This document shows positions 17,393 to 27,387 of a stretch of 64,000 bases of DNA, one piece after another. The translations under genes were made by a program, and so were the position numbers. Origin of the DNA: Isoalcanivorax indicus (GTDB lineage: Bacteria; Pseudomonadota; Gammaproteobacteria; Pseudomonadales; Alcanivoracaceae). The notes beneath the pieces are model-generated. The model ran no database searches, was not told the origin of the DNA, and saw only the letters and a list, made by a program, of their open reading frames with translations. Every line of letters starts with the position of its first letter. Positions within the stretch are counted from its first letter, which is position 1. Location of the stretch: contig NZ_QGMP01000005.1 in assembly GCF_003259185.1 (NCBI RefSeq), positions 1 through 64,000 on the forward strand, in the 5' to 3' direction.

Positions 17393-19846
17393 ATGACCGC
17401 CCTGCTGCGCCTGCTTCTGCTTTCCCTGGCTCTGGTTCTGACTGCCTGCGGCGGTGGTTCCGGAGGGGGGAGTTCCACGCCGGTGGAGGAGCCACCCGGT
17501 GATGGTGATCCCGGTGACGGCGATCCAGGTGATGGAGACCCGGGCGATGGTGATCCAGGCGATGGAGACCCGGGTGACGGCGACCCGGGCGATGATCCAG
17601 AGCCCGCAGGGGCCGCCCGTGCTGCTGGTGGCGTGATTGGCAATGGTCTGGTGATGGTCAGTGGCTGGGACGGTGCTGACTGGGTGCAGCTGGACCTCAC
17701 CAGCACCGATGACGACGGCTACTTTGCGCTGGATATGCCGGCCCAGACTGGCCCGGTACGCATTGTGGTCAGCGGCGACAGCGGCTCCACGCTGCGCTGT
17801 GAACTGCCGGCCGGGTGCGGCAGCACAGTATTCGGTGATGATCTGCCGTTGCCGGAGGGGCTGACGCTCAGCGCCATCGTGCCGGGGGATCTGCTCAATG
17901 AGGACACCACCCTGGCGATTACCCCGCTGACGCATCTGGCCGCCCACTGGGCGCAGGCGCTGCCGCGCGGTGTCAGCAATGCGGGGGCCGAGCTGGCGTT
18001 GGCCCGGGTGGCGCTGTTGCTGGATCTGGACAGCGATTTTGCGTTTCAGACACCGCTGGATCTGAGCGACACGGAACAGACCGGCGGGGCCAGCCCGCAG
18101 GCGCTGCGACAGGCGCTGTTTGCGGCGGCCCTGAGCGGGTTGGCGGCCGAGGAAGCCTTGCCCCGGCCTGCGGTGCTGGACGGCGCCGGGCAGATGTTTG
18201 CACTGCTGGGCGGGCAGATGCTGGTGCCGGCTGTGGCCCCCGACATCGACGAACTGGCCGATCTGCTGGCCGACTATGGCCTGGACCCGAGCGAGTGGCT
18301 GGCTGAACTGGATGACGTCACCTTGTCGCTGCCGGGTTTTGAAAGCCTGGTGGCGGCCGCCTCGGATCTCGCGGTGGCGCTGGGCACCGATGTCGTGCCT
18401 GCCAGTGTGGCTGATGCGCTCCCGGATCTGCTGCTGCCCTGGGAAAATGCGCTGGTGACCAGCGTCACCGGCAGCGGCCGCCATGACAGCACCGCGCTGG
18501 CCAGCGCCCGGACGCCGCTGGACGATTACGATCACTACCGGGCGCTGGCGCAGGCCGCTGCGGAAGGCATTGATGCCGAGCTGCGTGGGCTGGGCTGGCT
18601 CTATCGTGATGAAGCCTCCCGTGATGACACGGCCGCCCTGGTGGGCCTGCTGGCCGAGGTGCTGGGCTTCGCCATCGACGCGGCCATCTGCGTGCCGGAG
18701 CGCAAGAACGGCATCACCTCCTGCGATGTCGATCCGCCCTATGCCACCCTGATCCGGACCAGCTCGTCGCTGGGCTTCTGGACCGGTGGCTATCTGCGCG
18801 TTCAAGGTAGCCGTGATGGCCATGAGGTCAATCTGCAGGTCAGTGCCGAAGACATCCGCGACTTGCTCCGTCAGGGACAGATGCCCATCACCATCGCGGG
18901 CACGCTGAGCAGTGGTACGGCGCTTACTACGCTGGATATCCGCCTGGATCTGGATATCACTGATAATGATCTGAGTGGCTTCCAGGCGCTGAGCAATACC
19001 CAGTTCGGTAACGAAGCCCTGCTCAACCCCTTGCTGGATGATCTGGCGGCCGATTTGTCGGTGGAGATCAGCCTGTCAGGCAGTGGCAGCATCGCCAGCA
19101 CCGATGCCGCTGTGGGCAGCTACAGCTTCGCCGGTCTGGACAGCCTGCTGCACTTCAACCGCCGCGTGCTGACACAGAACGAAGACGCGCCGCTGCTGAT
19201 TCTGGCGCTGGACAGCGGCAGCCGCGAAACGCCGTCGGGAGAAACGCTTTACTCCTTGTCGGGCGAGCAGGGCTTCTCGCTGATCGTCGGCGACCCCTTC
19301 AGCATCGCGATCAACTACGGCACCGAACGCCTCGGCCTGCCACCCATGGAAGTGCGCCTCGGTGCCAGCCTGGAAGGCTACACACCGCTGCTGCAAGCGT
19401 TGGGCGATTACCTCAGCGCCATGCTGGATGGTGAAGAAGGCGAATGGCCGGACATTGACCTGGAAGACCTGTTCGGCAGCATCGACACCACCCTGCTGGC
19501 CGGTGAGGGCACGGCCGAGCTGCGCATCCTTGATCCTGATGCAGGCCCCCGGGAATACCGTTTCACCAGCGATGAGCAAGGCCTGCATATCAGCCAGCCG
19601 GACAGCATGGAGACGGCGTTGACCGTTACCGTGGGCGGCCTGGCGGGCTATCTCTACGGCGCGGATGATCTGCTGGTGGCCACGCTGCACCCCGGTACCC
19701 TGGATACCGGTCTGCTGATTAACCTGATCGACGGTGAGCAGCGCAGCTATGTCGCCGAAGACACGGGCCGTATGGATATGCTGGAAAACCTGCTGTTGTT
19801 CCTGGAAGGCCTGTTCGGGCCGTTGTTCGAGACCGGCGAGGACTGA
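17393..19846 (+). CDS. Large lipoprotein with Gly-Asp repeat linker
   Basis: 817 aa. Signal peptide MTALLRLLLLSLALVLTAC with lipid Cys at residue 19, then GGGSGGGSS and six tandem PGDGD units (about residues 35-66), a flexible acidic linker. The following domain has a GxV strand pattern (NGLVMVSGWDGADWVQLDLTSTDDDGYFAL) like a carboxypeptidase-regulatory/Ig-like fold. The rest (about 550 residues) is acidic with no family I recognise. ATG chosen because the signal peptide begins there. Surface or outer-membrane location is inferred. Confidence 0.75.
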   Translation: MTALLRLLLLSLALVLTACGGGSGGGSSTPVEEPPGDGDPGDGDPGDGDPGDGDPGDGDPGDGDPGDDPEPAGAARAAGGVIGNGLVMVSGWDGADWVQLDLTSTDDDGYFALDMPAQTGPVRIVVSGDSGSTLRCELPAGCGSTVFGDDLPLPEGLTLSAIVPGDLLNEDTTLAITPLTHLAAHWAQALPRGVSNAGAELALARVALLLDLDSDFAFQTPLDLSDTEQTGGASPQALRQALFAAALSGLAAEEALPRPAVLDGAGQMFALLGGQMLVPAVAPDIDELADLLADYGLDPSEWLAELDDVTLSLPGFESLVAAASDLAVALGTDVVPASVADALPDLLLPWENALVTSVTGSGRHDSTALASARTPLDDYDHYRALAQAAAEGIDAELRGLGWLYRDEASRDDTAALVGLLAEVLGFAIDAAICVPERKNGITSCDVDPPYATLIRTSSSLGFWTGGYLRVQGSRDGHEVNLQVSAEDIRDLLRQGQMPITIAGTLSSGTALTTLDIRLDLDITDNDLSGFQALSNTQFGNEALLNPLLDDLAADLSVEISLSGSGSIASTDAAVGSYSFAGLDSLLHFNRRVLTQNEDAPLLILALDSGSRETPSGETLYSLSGEQGFSLIVGDPFSIAINYGTERLGLPPMEVRLGASLEGYTPLLQALGDYLSAMLDGEEGEWPDIDLEDLFGSIDTTLLAGEGTAELRILDPDAGPREYRFTSDEQGLHISQPDSMETALTVTVGGLAGYLYGADDLLVATLHPGTLDTGLLINLIDGEQRSYVAEDTGRMDMLENLLLFLEGLFGPLFETGED
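17495..17597 (+). repeat. In-frame 15-bp tandem repeat encoding PGDGD
   Basis: Six near-identical 15-base units (variants of CCGGGTGATGGAGAC) with third-position variation that keeps the peptide. Copy number could change by slippage without shifting the frame. Confidence 0.8.
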
Positions 19847-19926
19847 TCTGGCGTTTTATTCCGGCGGCTGGAATACTCGTGCGTTCCGCCGCCGAGACAG
19901 GCTTGTCCACATGAGCAGTGCCCAGC

Positions 19927-20550
19927 ATGACTGAGGCCTTACCCCTGGCATCGCTGCTGGCCCTGTTCGGGGCCATGCTGGTGCTGGCGGCGCTGCCCAG
20001 CGTCAGCGTGCTGGCGGTCACAGCGCGTGCGGCCAGTCATGGGTTTCTGCATGGCGCCGCCGCCGCGCTGGGCATTGTACTCGGCGATATCCTGTTCATC
20101 CTGCTGGCGATCTTCGGCCTGGCTGCCCTGGCCGGTGCGCTGGGGGAGTGGATGTGGCTGGTGCGGCTGGCGGGCGCGCTGTACCTGTCGTGGCTGGCCT
20201 GGTCGCTCTGGCGTGCCGCAGGCGCAAGCACCTCGGCGCCGGTGTCGGTCGAGCCCGCGTCCCGATGGGCGAGTTTCAGCGCCGGGCTGTTCATTACCCT
20301 GGGTGATCAGAAAGCGCTGCTGTTCTATTTCGGTTTTTTTCCCGCCTTCCTCGATCTGGACGCCCTGTCCTGGTCCGATGCCCTGTGGGTCTCGCTGATC
20401 GCGCTGCTGGCCGTTGGCGGCGTTAAACTGCTCTACGCCGCCGCAGCTGCCCAGGCGGGCCGCCTGCTGGGCACCACCACTGGCCGCTGGCTCAATCGCC
20501 TCGCGGCCCTGATCCTGCTCACCGTCGCGCTGGCCCTGCTGCTCGCCTGA
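19927..20550 (+). CDS. LysE-family translocator
   Basis: 207-aa inner-membrane exporter with six hydrophobic segments. Family marks: N-terminal helix with the PGP-like LPSVSVLAVTARAASHGFLHG, G-x-x-x-G-D (ALGIVLGDILFILLA), and LGDQKALLFYFGFFPAFL in the middle. Members export amino acids such as lysine, threonine or homoserine lactones; the substrate is unknown here. ATG preferred; a GTG three codons upstream is possible. Confidence 0.85.
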   Translation: MTEALPLASLLALFGAMLVLAALPSVSVLAVTARAASHGFLHGAAAALGIVLGDILFILLAIFGLAALAGALGEWMWLVRLAGALYLSWLAWSLWRAAGASTSAPVSVEPASRWASFSAGLFITLGDQKALLFYFGFFPAFLDLDALSWSDALWVSLIALLAVGGVKLLYAAAAAQAGRLLGTTTGRWLNRLAALILLTVALALLLA

Positions 20551-20571
20551 TGCCCGCCTTGCAGACCATCG

Positions 20572-21507
20572 CTACAGCCACTGGATCAGTTGGTGATACA
20601 GCGGAATGCCGACGATCACATTGAACGGGAAGGTCACGCCCAGGGCGGCGAGCATGGCCAGGCCGATATCTGCCTGGGGAATGGTGCCGCGCACTGCAGT
20701 GGGGGCGGCAATATAGGAGGCGCTGGCGGTCAGCGCTGCCAGGATCAGGATCGAGCCTTCGGGCAGGCCCAGCAGATGCCCCATCAGGATGCCGGGGATC
20801 GCCAGCAAGGGGGGCGCGATCAGGGCGAACGCCACCAGCCGCAGGTGATCTTTCGACAAGCGCGACAGCGTCATCGAGGCCACCAGTCCCATCTCCAGCA
20901 GAAACAGCGCCAGCACCGCCATGAAGGCATTGGTGAACAGGTTGGTGACCATGGCCCCTTCCTGCGGCCCGTACATCCAGCCGATCACCACACCGCCGAT
21001 CAGCAGGATCACGCTCTGGTTGGTAAACGCCTCGCGCCACAGGGAATGGCCCTGATGCAGGGCGCCTGCCCCGGCGAAGCGGCGATACAGCATCATGGCC
21101 ATGATGATGGCGGGCAGCTCCAGCAGCACCAGATACAGCGTGACCTCACCCGTCATGGTCAGCGCATTCGTCTCGGCGAAGGCCACGGCCACCGCAAAGG
21201 TGCCGGCGCTCACCGACCCGTAATGGGCGGTCAGGCTGGCGGCGTTGGCCAGGTCCAGCTTCACCACGTGGCGCAGTAGCGGAAACAGGATCAGGGGCAG
21301 CAGCAGCCCCAGTGCCACCACGCCAAGCAGTTGCGGCACCAGCACCCAGCTCAGGTTGCCGTGCAGGGCCATGCCGCCCTTGAGGCCGATGGTCAGCATC
21401 AGCAGCAGGCTCAGGGTGTCGTAGGCGGCCTTGGGGATACTCAGGTCGGAACGCGACAGCCCGGCCACCAGGCCGAGCACAAAGAACATGACGACAATAT
21501 CAGGCAT
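20572..21507 (-). CDS. SbtA-like sodium-dependent bicarbonate transport family permease
   Basis: 311 aa (315 from an upstream ATG at 21516), ten or so hydrophobic helices in two inverted halves. Matches the SbtA family (PF05982): IGLKGG (residues 41-46), SLTAHYGSVSAGTFAVA, and ASASYIAAPTAVRG in the second half. In cyanobacteria it takes up bicarbonate with sodium; in heterotrophs the role is unclear. The start ATG overlaps the TGA of the upstream CDF gene (TGATG), so the two are coupled. Confidence 0.85.
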   Translation of the reverse strand: MPDIVVMFFVLGLVAGLSRSDLSIPKAAYDTLSLLLMLTIGLKGGMALHGNLSWVLVPQLLGVVALGLLLPLILFPLLRHVVKLDLANAASLTAHYGSVSAGTFAVAVAFAETNALTMTGEVTLYLVLLELPAIIMAMMLYRRFAGAGALHQGHSLWREAFTNQSVILLIGGVVIGWMYGPQEGAMVTNLFTNAFMAVLALFLLEMGLVASMTLSRLSKDHLRLVAFALIAPPLLAIPGILMGHLLGLPEGSILILAALTASASYIAAPTAVRGTIPQADIGLAMLAALGVTFPFNVIVGIPLYHQLIQWL

Positions 21508-22418
21508 CAGGCCCACTCCGGGTTGGCGGTAAAGGCGATGGTAAACCAGCGCTGTTCATGGGGTACGGTCAGGCGGCGGCTGATCTCGCTGCGCACGTCA
21601 TCCAGGGCTTTCACGCCCTCGTTCACACCGAAATCGCCGCGCGTCAGGATATGAATGTCCACGAAATAAACGCGGCCGGTCTTGGCCACATGGCTGTAGT
21701 AGGTGATCAGGCCGTCGCGTTTCATCACCGCATCCATGGCCGCGCGGACCTCCAGGTCCAGGTGACTCGGCGCCACAATCAGTACCTCGCTCATGGCGCG
21801 ACGAACAATGCCGATGGGCACCGGCAGGAAGCAGATCGTGAGCAGCACCAGCAGGGCCGAGTCGATATAGGGCACCAGATGCTCGATATCCGTGCCCTGC
21901 ATGAACAGCGCGCCGATAAACGCCAGCAGCAGGGCCAGGGTGATCAGGCCGGACATCAGCCAGCTCTGGGTATCGATGCGCAGGAATTCCGAGGCCACGC
22001 GACGGTTCACCCGGTGTTCGTAGAGCGCCATGACGAAGCACACCAGGCAGACGATCACGGCATAGCCGATGGCGATGTCGAAATCCAGCACGCGGCCGCC
22101 GTCCAGCAGGCCTCGCACGGCGTTGAAAAAGGCATACACGCATAACAGCGTCAGGATGGCGCCATTCAGTGCGGCGACCAGCGGCTCCATGTGCCAGTAA
22201 CCGTACTGGAAACGGCGGCTGCCCTCGCGGGCCAGCAGGCGGGTCACCAGCAAGGCCACGGCGGACATACCGGCATCAATGGTGGAGAACATGCCATCGA
22301 ACAGGATCGACTGCGAACCGGAGAGCAACCCCAGCAGGATGCCCAGTGTGGCGACCACCAGCGTGGCGCCGATCGACAGTTTGAGGGTGGCTTGCTCCTG
22401 GTGGGCCAGGCTTTTCAC
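21507..22418 (-). CDS. Cation diffusion facilitator (CDF) family transporter
   Basis: 303 aa from a GTG with AGGAG six bases upstream. Six transmembrane helices fill about the first 210 residues, with the metal-site residues of the CDF family (FDGMFSTIDAGMS in helix 2, LRIDTQSWLMSG in helix 5). The C-terminal cytosolic domain is of ferredoxin-like type. D-x-x-x-D in place of the usual H-x-x-x-D suggests iron, manganese or cobalt more than zinc. Coupled to the SbtA-like gene. Confidence 0.85.
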   Translation of the reverse strand: MKSLAHQEQATLKLSIGATLVVATLGILLGLLSGSQSILFDGMFSTIDAGMSAVALLVTRLLAREGSRRFQYGYWHMEPLVAALNGAILTLLCVYAFFNAVRGLLDGGRVLDFDIAIGYAVIVCLVCFVMALYEHRVNRRVASEFLRIDTQSWLMSGLITLALLLAFIGALFMQGTDIEHLVPYIDSALLVLLTICFLPVPIGIVRRAMSEVLIVAPSHLDLEVRAAMDAVMKRDGLITYYSHVAKTGRVYFVDIHILTRGDFGVNEGVKALDDVRSEISRRLTVPHEQRWFTIAFTANPEWA

Positions 22419-22595
22419 CGGGTACTCCTGAGGCGGTGGGTGGGTGCGGGCGGCCATTATAGCAGTGCCTGTTCATCGGCGGGGGCCTGTCCGTCTCAAC
22501 CCGTGTCTGGCCGTCGCTGGTTCACACAGACCGCTCGACCTGCCGCAGGTTCCGGCGGAGAATTGGATATCGGGAACGACACAACGAGGTGGACG

Positions 22596-23819
22596 ATGAA
22601 ACGGGGATACAAGGGAATGGTAACGGTCGTGCTGGCGGCGCTGCTGGTGGCCTGCCAATCGGGTCAGCGGCTGCTGGACGATGGCGCGCCGGTCGAGCCC
22701 TGGCAGGCGCCGCACGCGGAGGAGGACGGGGTGCGCGACCGGGTCATCATTGGTCAGGATGACCGGCGCCGGATCACCCGGTTTGACGGGATCGACGCGC
22801 GGGTGGTCGGGCACCTCGAAGGTCTGGTGGAGGGCAAGGAGGGTGTGACCACCTGCTCGGGCGCCCTGGTGGCGCGCAATTATGTGCTCACGGCGGCCCA
22901 TTGCGTGTTTGTCGGCTACGACATGGTGGATGCGCTCACCTTCGTGCCGCGCCGCACGGGAATGGCCATCGGCAACACACCGCGCTACACGGCAGATCGG
23001 GTATACGTGCTGAACACCTATTTCTGGAACCGGAGCCCGGGGGCGGGCATTTCAACGTTTCTGATTGACCATGATGTGGCGCTGGTGCGCCTGCGGCCTT
23101 TTGACGGGCAGCATGCCGGTGATCGCTTTGGCTGGTCGGGCTTTCATTTCTTTTCCGATTACCAGGAGGATCGCAGTGACCGGGCGGCGACCTATGGCTA
23201 CCCCGGCGACCGGGATTACGGCGAAATGTGGGGCGTGGAAGATTGCAGCGTGGCGGCAGAAACGCCGAATCGCTATGTCATGGATTGCGACATCATGCGC
23301 GGCCAGAGCGGCAGCCCCTTGTTCATCTACAATCCGGAATTTGACCGTCACTATATTTACGGCGTGGTGTCGGCCGAGAGCGAGCGTCTGATGGTGAATT
23401 TCGCGACGCGCCTGCGCCAGGATGTGTTCAGGGATCTGTTGGCCATTACCACCAATCAGGCACCGCCGGAGGACATGTTCGTGCAGGTGGCCCTGTCGGA
23501 TGATCTGGTGCGTGTCCAGCAGATGTTCGAGAACCAGTGCAATCAAACGCTGCTGGTGGCGGTGTTTTATGAGCGGGACGCGGGCGGCTGGAGTGAGGGC
23601 AATGGCCTGATCGAGGTGCCGCCCGGCGCGGTGCGCACCGCCTTTACCACGCGGGGGTCAGCCGCCTATTTTCATGCGCGCAGCCGCGATGGCCGCATTG
23701 TGTTCAGCGACCCGGCACATTACCCCGGTCAGGGTGCGGCGCGGCAGGGAGAAGGTTACCACCGTCTCAGTTACACAGGGCAGATGGGCCGCCAGGTCAC
23801 CACCCTGACCTGCGATTAA
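22596..23819 (+). CDS. Trypsin-like serine protease, lipoprotein
   Basis: 407 aa. Signal peptide with lipid Cys at residue 20 (LLVAC). S1 fold with catalytic His102 (TAAHC), Asp160 (LIDHDVALVRL) and Ser238 (GQSGSP, where chymotrypsin has GDSGGP). Disulfide-type Cys pairs (C87/C103, C217/C231) fit a secreted protease of glutamyl-endopeptidase/V8 type. About 120 extra residues follow the protease domain and may form a separate sheet domain. Single gene, promoter region shared with the divergent CDF gene. Confidence 0.85.
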   Translation: MKRGYKGMVTVVLAALLVACQSGQRLLDDGAPVEPWQAPHAEEDGVRDRVIIGQDDRRRITRFDGIDARVVGHLEGLVEGKEGVTTCSGALVARNYVLTAAHCVFVGYDMVDALTFVPRRTGMAIGNTPRYTADRVYVLNTYFWNRSPGAGISTFLIDHDVALVRLRPFDGQHAGDRFGWSGFHFFSDYQEDRSDRAATYGYPGDRDYGEMWGVEDCSVAAETPNRYVMDCDIMRGQSGSPLFIYNPEFDRHYIYGVVSAESERLMVNFATRLRQDVFRDLLAITTNQAPPEDMFVQVALSDDLVRVQQMFENQCNQTLLVAVFYERDAGGWSEGNGLIEVPPGAVRTAFTTRGSAAYFHARSRDGRIVFSDPAHYPGQGAARQGEGYHRLSYTGQMGRQVTTLTCD

Positions 23820-23828
23820 CCCGCCGGC

Positions 23829-23857
23829 CCGCAGGCTGGGCGGGGCCCAGCCTGCGG
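23829..23857. terminator. GC-rich hairpin between convergent protease and acs genes
   Basis: Perfect 13-bp stem CCGCAGGCTGGGC / GCCCAGCCTGCGG with a GGG loop, centred between two convergent stops. There is no T-run, so termination strength is uncertain. Confidence 0.5.
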
Positions 23858-23873
23858 AGTGCCGGTTTGCTGT

Positions 23874-25811
23874 CTAGCGGTTGAGGCGGGTGTCGATCAG
23901 TTGATCGACCACGGAGGGGTCGGCCAGGGTCGACGTATCGCCCAGGTTGTCCAGCTCGTTGGTGGCGATCTTGCGCAGGATGCGGCGCATGATCTTGCCG
24001 GAACGGGTCTTCGGCAGGCCGGGGGCAAAGTGGATCATGTCCGGCTTGGCGATGGCTCCGATTTCCTGGGCCACGAAGTGGCGCAGTTCTGCCGTGAGTT
24101 CGTCACTGCCTTCATGCCCTGCCATCAGGTTCACATAGGCGTAGATCCCCTGACCTTTGACATCGTGCGGGTAGCCCACCACGGCGGCCTCGGCGATGGC
24201 CGGGTGCAGCACCAGTGCCGATTCGATTTCGGCGGTGCCCAGGCGGTGCCCGGAAATATTCAGCACGTCATCCACGCGGCCGGTGATCCAGTAGTAACCG
24301 TCTTCGTCGCGGCGTGCGCCATCCCCGGTGAAGTAGGCGTTCTTGTAGGCCGAAAAATAGGTGTCCACCATGCGCTGGTGATCGCCGTACACGGTACGGA
24401 TCTGGCTGGGCCAGGAGGACTTGATAATCAGGTTGCCGGAGGCGGCGCCCTCCAGTTCCTTGCCGTCGGCATCCACCAGGGCCGGTTCGACACCGAAGAA
24501 CGGCAGGGTGGCGGAGCCCGGTTTGGTGTCGATGGCACCCGGAATCGGAGCAATCATGATGGCGCCGGTTTCCGTCTGCCACCAGGTGTCGACGATCGGG
24601 CAGCGGTCGTCGCCCACCACGCGGTGGTACCACTCCCAGGCTTCCGGGTTGATCGGCTCACCCACGGTGCCGAGCAGACGCAGGCTGCTGCGGTCGGTCT
24701 TTTTCACCGGCGCATCGCCCAGGCCCATCAGGGCGCGGATGGCGGTGGGGGCGGTGTAGAAGATGTTCACCTTGTGCTTGTCCACCACCTGCCAGAACCG
24801 TGACGCATCCGGGTAGGTCGGCACGCCCTCGAACACCAGCGTGGTGGCGCCGTTGGCCAGCGGTCCGTAGACGATATAGCTGTGGCCGGTGACCCAGCCC
24901 ACGTCGGCGGTGCACCAGTAGATGTCACCGTCTTTGTAGTCGAACACATAACGATGCGTCAGGGCGGCGCCGAGCAGATAACCGGCGGTGGTGTGCATCA
25001 CGCCCTTGGGTTTGCCGGTGGAGCCGGAGGTGTAGAGGATGAACAGCGGGTCTTCCGCGTCCATGGGTTCTGCCGGGCAGTCGCTGCTGGCGGCGGGCAC
25101 GGCCTCGTGGTACCAGACATCGCGCTGCGCGTCCCAAGCCACGTCACTGCCGGTGCGGCGGACCACCAGGCAGGTGTGGACGCTGTCGCACTGGGCCAGC
25201 GCCTTGTCGGCGTTGGCTTTCAGGGGCACGGCACGGCCGCCGCGCACGCCTTCATCGGCGGTGATTACGGCGCTGGCTTCGGCGTCCTGAATGCGGTCCT
25301 TGAGGGCTTCCGGCGAAAAGCCGCCGAACACCACGGAATGCACGGCGCCGATGCGGGCGCAGGCGAGCATGGCGTAGGTGGCTTCGGGAATCATCGGCAT
25401 GTAGATGCATACCCGGTCGCCTTTTTTCACGCCGCGCTGCTTCAGCACATTGGCCAGCTTCGAGACTTCTTCGTGCAGTTCACGGTAGCTGATATGGCGG
25501 CTCTGGTCGGGTTCGTCACCTTCCCAGATGATGGCGGTCTGGTCGCCCCGGCTGTCCAGGTGGCGGTCAACACAGTTATGGCAGACATTGAGCTTGCCGC
25601 CGACAAACCAGGCGGCCTGGCCGGCATTGAAATCCCACTCACTGACCTTGTCCCAGGGGCTGAACCAGTCCAGCGTTTCGTGAGCGCGTTCGGCCCAGAA
25701 GGTCTCCGGGTCGGCGATGGAGGCCTGGTACCAGGCGTCATATTTCGCCTTGTCCATCAACGCATCGCGCTTGAAATCCTCGGGTACCGGATAGCGCTTC
25801 ACTTCCGACAT
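23874..25811 (-). CDS. acs: Acetyl-CoA synthetase (acetate--CoA ligase)
   Basis: 645 aa, full family length. AMP-forming enzyme with A3 motif [11 protein letters not shown], the WWQTE motif, YFTGD, and the C-terminal [11 protein letters not shown] whose Lys is the catalytic, acetylatable one. N-terminal [13 protein letters not shown] and [10 protein letters not shown] are family hallmarks. It activates acetate to acetyl-CoA via acetyl-AMP. The ATG giving [10 protein letters not shown] is chosen; the frame extends further upstream but through the panD terminator. Single-gene unit; in pseudomonads acs is controlled by Crc-type and two-component systems. Confidence 0.96.
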   Translation of the reverse strand: MSEVKRYPVPEDFKRDALMDKAKYDAWYQASIADPETFWAERAHETLDWFSPWDKVSEWDFNAGQAAWFVGGKLNVCHNCVDRHLDSRGDQTAIIWEGDEPDQSRHISYRELHEEVSKLANVLKQRGVKKGDRVCIYMPMIPEATYAMLACARIGAVHSVVFGGFSPEALKDRIQDAEASAVITADEGVRGGRAVPLKANADKALAQCDSVHTCLVVRRTGSDVAWDAQRDVWYHEAVPAASSDCPAEPMDAEDPLFILYTSGSTGKPKGVMHTTAGYLLGAALTHRYVFDYKDGDIYWCTADVGWVTGHSYIVYGPLANGATTLVFEGVPTYPDASRFWQVVDKHKVNIFYTAPTAIRALMGLGDAPVKKTDRSSLRLLGTVGEPINPEAWEWYHRVVGDDRCPIVDTWWQTETGAIMIAPIPGAIDTKPGSATLPFFGVEPALVDADGKELEGAASGNLIIKSSWPSQIRTVYGDHQRMVDTYFSAYKNAYFTGDGARRDEDGYYWITGRVDDVLNISGHRLGTAEIESALVLHPAIAEAAVVGYPHDVKGQGIYAYVNLMAGHEGSDELTAELRHFVAQEIGAIAKPDMIHFAPGLPKTRSGKIMRRILRKIATNELDNLGDTSTLADPSVVDQLIDTRLNR

Positions 25812-25921
25812 CAGTGGTCTCCTCGAATCTGTTTTGTTCGAATTCAGTATGGGAGTCACTATTGACGAATTGGCAGGCAGGGTAAAGCCCACTTTGGTCG
25901 AAGCGGCCATCAGGAGGCCAC

Positions 25922-25950
25922 AAAAAAGCCCCTCCGGGGAGGGGCCTTGC
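25922..25950 (-). terminator. Intrinsic terminator after panD
   Basis: On the minus strand GCCCCTCCCCGGAGGGGC forms a strong GC hairpin followed by TTTTTT. It ends the panD transcript 23 bases past the stop and separates it from acs. Confidence 0.85.
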
Positions 25951-25972
25951 AAACAGCGTGAGGGCGGCGGGA

Positions 25973-26353
25973 TCAGGCGACCTGAACCGGAATCGCGTCG
26001 CTGCTGCCTTTGACATCATTGCCGTCGGCCAGGTAGATCAGCCGGGGCTTGAAGTTGATCAGTTCTGCGCTGCTGTAATTCGCATAGGCGCAGATAATCA
26101 CGCGGTCACCGGGCTGCGCCTTGTGGGCAGCGGCGCCGTTGACGGAAATCATTTTCGAGCCTTCCTCGGCGCGAATGGCGTAGGTAGTGAAACGTTCGCC
26201 ATTGTCCACGTTGTAGATCTGGATCTGTTCGTACTCCAGAATGCCTGCCATATCGAGCAGGGTGCCATCAATGGCACAGGAACCTTCATACTCCAGTTCC
26301 GCGTGTGTTACGCGCGCCTGGTGCAGCTTGGCTTTCAGCATAGTGCACTGCAT
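25973..26353 (-). CDS. panD: Aspartate 1-decarboxylase proenzyme
   Basis: 126 aa, normal length. Makes beta-alanine from aspartate for pantothenate. The self-cleavage site Gly24-Ser25 (EYEGSCAID) gives the pyruvoyl cofactor. Also visible are Lys9 (MLKAKLHQ), Tyr58-type [10 protein letters not shown], and [12 protein letters not shown]. Transcribed apart from panC, with 182 bases between. PanZ/PanM partner not seen in this window. Confidence 0.96.
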   Translation of the reverse strand: MQCTMLKAKLHQARVTHAELEYEGSCAIDGTLLDMAGILEYEQIQIYNVDNGERFTTYAIRAEEGSKMISVNGAAAHKAQPGDRVIICAYANYSSAELINFKPRLIYLADGNDVKGSSDAIPVQVA

Positions 26354-26535
26354 GACTCTACCTCTCTGCGCTACCCCGACGGGGTGCCTGCGCTGTAATG
26401 CGGGCCCTTTTTAGCACCCGTTACCGTCAGGCACAACCGTTGGACAGTACAGTACCGGATCTGTGCGCAGATCCCGTGCCAGTGTGTCCGATCGGGGGTC
26501 AGTGCCGAAAATGGCGCGCCAGTATGCCTGAACGG

Positions 26536-27387
26536 TCAGTCACGCACAATTGTGACCGGGATATTGTCTATCAATCGGGTCTGGCCCAGTCTGGCGGCCA
26601 CCGCGACGCGCAAATCCGTGTCCTGCGGGGTCGCCGGCGAGACGGTTTCCGCGTTGACCACGGTCAGGTAATCCACCCGGAAGCCGAGGCTGCCCAGGCT
26701 GGCGGAGAGCCGTTGTTGCAGCGCCGGGTAGTCGCTTTCGCCCGCCTCGATGGCCTGCCGGGCCTGCTGCAAGTGAGCATACACTTGCGGCGCCAGGGCG
26801 CGCTCCTCCTGGCTCAGATAACCATTGCGTGAGCTCATCGCCAGGCCGTCGGCTTCCCGCTCGGTGGGCACGCCGATGATGCGCACGCCGAAGCACAGGT
26901 CGCGTACCATTCGTCGGATCACCGCCAGTTGCTGGAAGTCCTTCTCGCCGAAGCAGGCGATATCCGGGGTGACGATATTGAACAGCTTGCTGACCACCGT
27001 GCTGACGCCGCGAAAATGCCCGGGGCGGCTGGCGCCGCACAGGTGATCGCCCAGGTGATCAACGTCTACCCAGGTCAGGGTGGTCTCGGGATACATCTCG
27101 TCTACCGGCGGCGCAAACAGCAGGTCGGTGCCTGCGGCGGCCAGTTTGGCCTGATCGGCGGCCAGGGTGCGCGGGTAGGCGTCGAAGTCTTCGTTGGGGC
27201 CGAACTGGGTCGGATTGACGAACACGCTGGCCACCACCCGGTCGGCGTGCTGGCGGGCTTCGGTGATCAGGCGAATATGCCCGGCGTGCAGGTTGCCCAT
27301 GGTCGGCACGAAGCCCACGGTCAGGCCCTGTGCCTGCCAGGTGCGCACCTGCTGGCGGGTATCGGCAATGGTATTGAGTGTCTGCAT
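26536..27387 (-). CDS. panC: Pantoate--beta-alanine ligase
   Basis: 283 aa. Joins pantoate and beta-alanine with ATP. N-type nucleotidyl transferase: PTMGNLHAGH (HIGH equivalent, about residues 28-37), VFVNPTQFGPNED, CFGEKDFQQL, and AMSSRNGYLS (KMSKS equivalent). The ATG overlaps the TGA of panB (TGATG), so panB and panC are translated together. Confidence 0.96.
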   Translation of the reverse strand: MQTLNTIADTRQQVRTWQAQGLTVGFVPTMGNLHAGHIRLITEARQHADRVVASVFVNPTQFGPNEDFDAYPRTLAADQAKLAAAGTDLLFAPPVDEMYPETTLTWVDVDHLGDHLCGASRPGHFRGVSTVVSKLFNIVTPDIACFGEKDFQQLAVIRRMVRDLCFGVRIIGVPTEREADGLAMSSRNGYLSQEERALAPQVYAHLQQARQAIEAGESDYPALQQRLSASLGSLGFRVDYLTVVNAETVSPATPQDTDLRVAVAARLGQTRLIDNIPVTIVRD

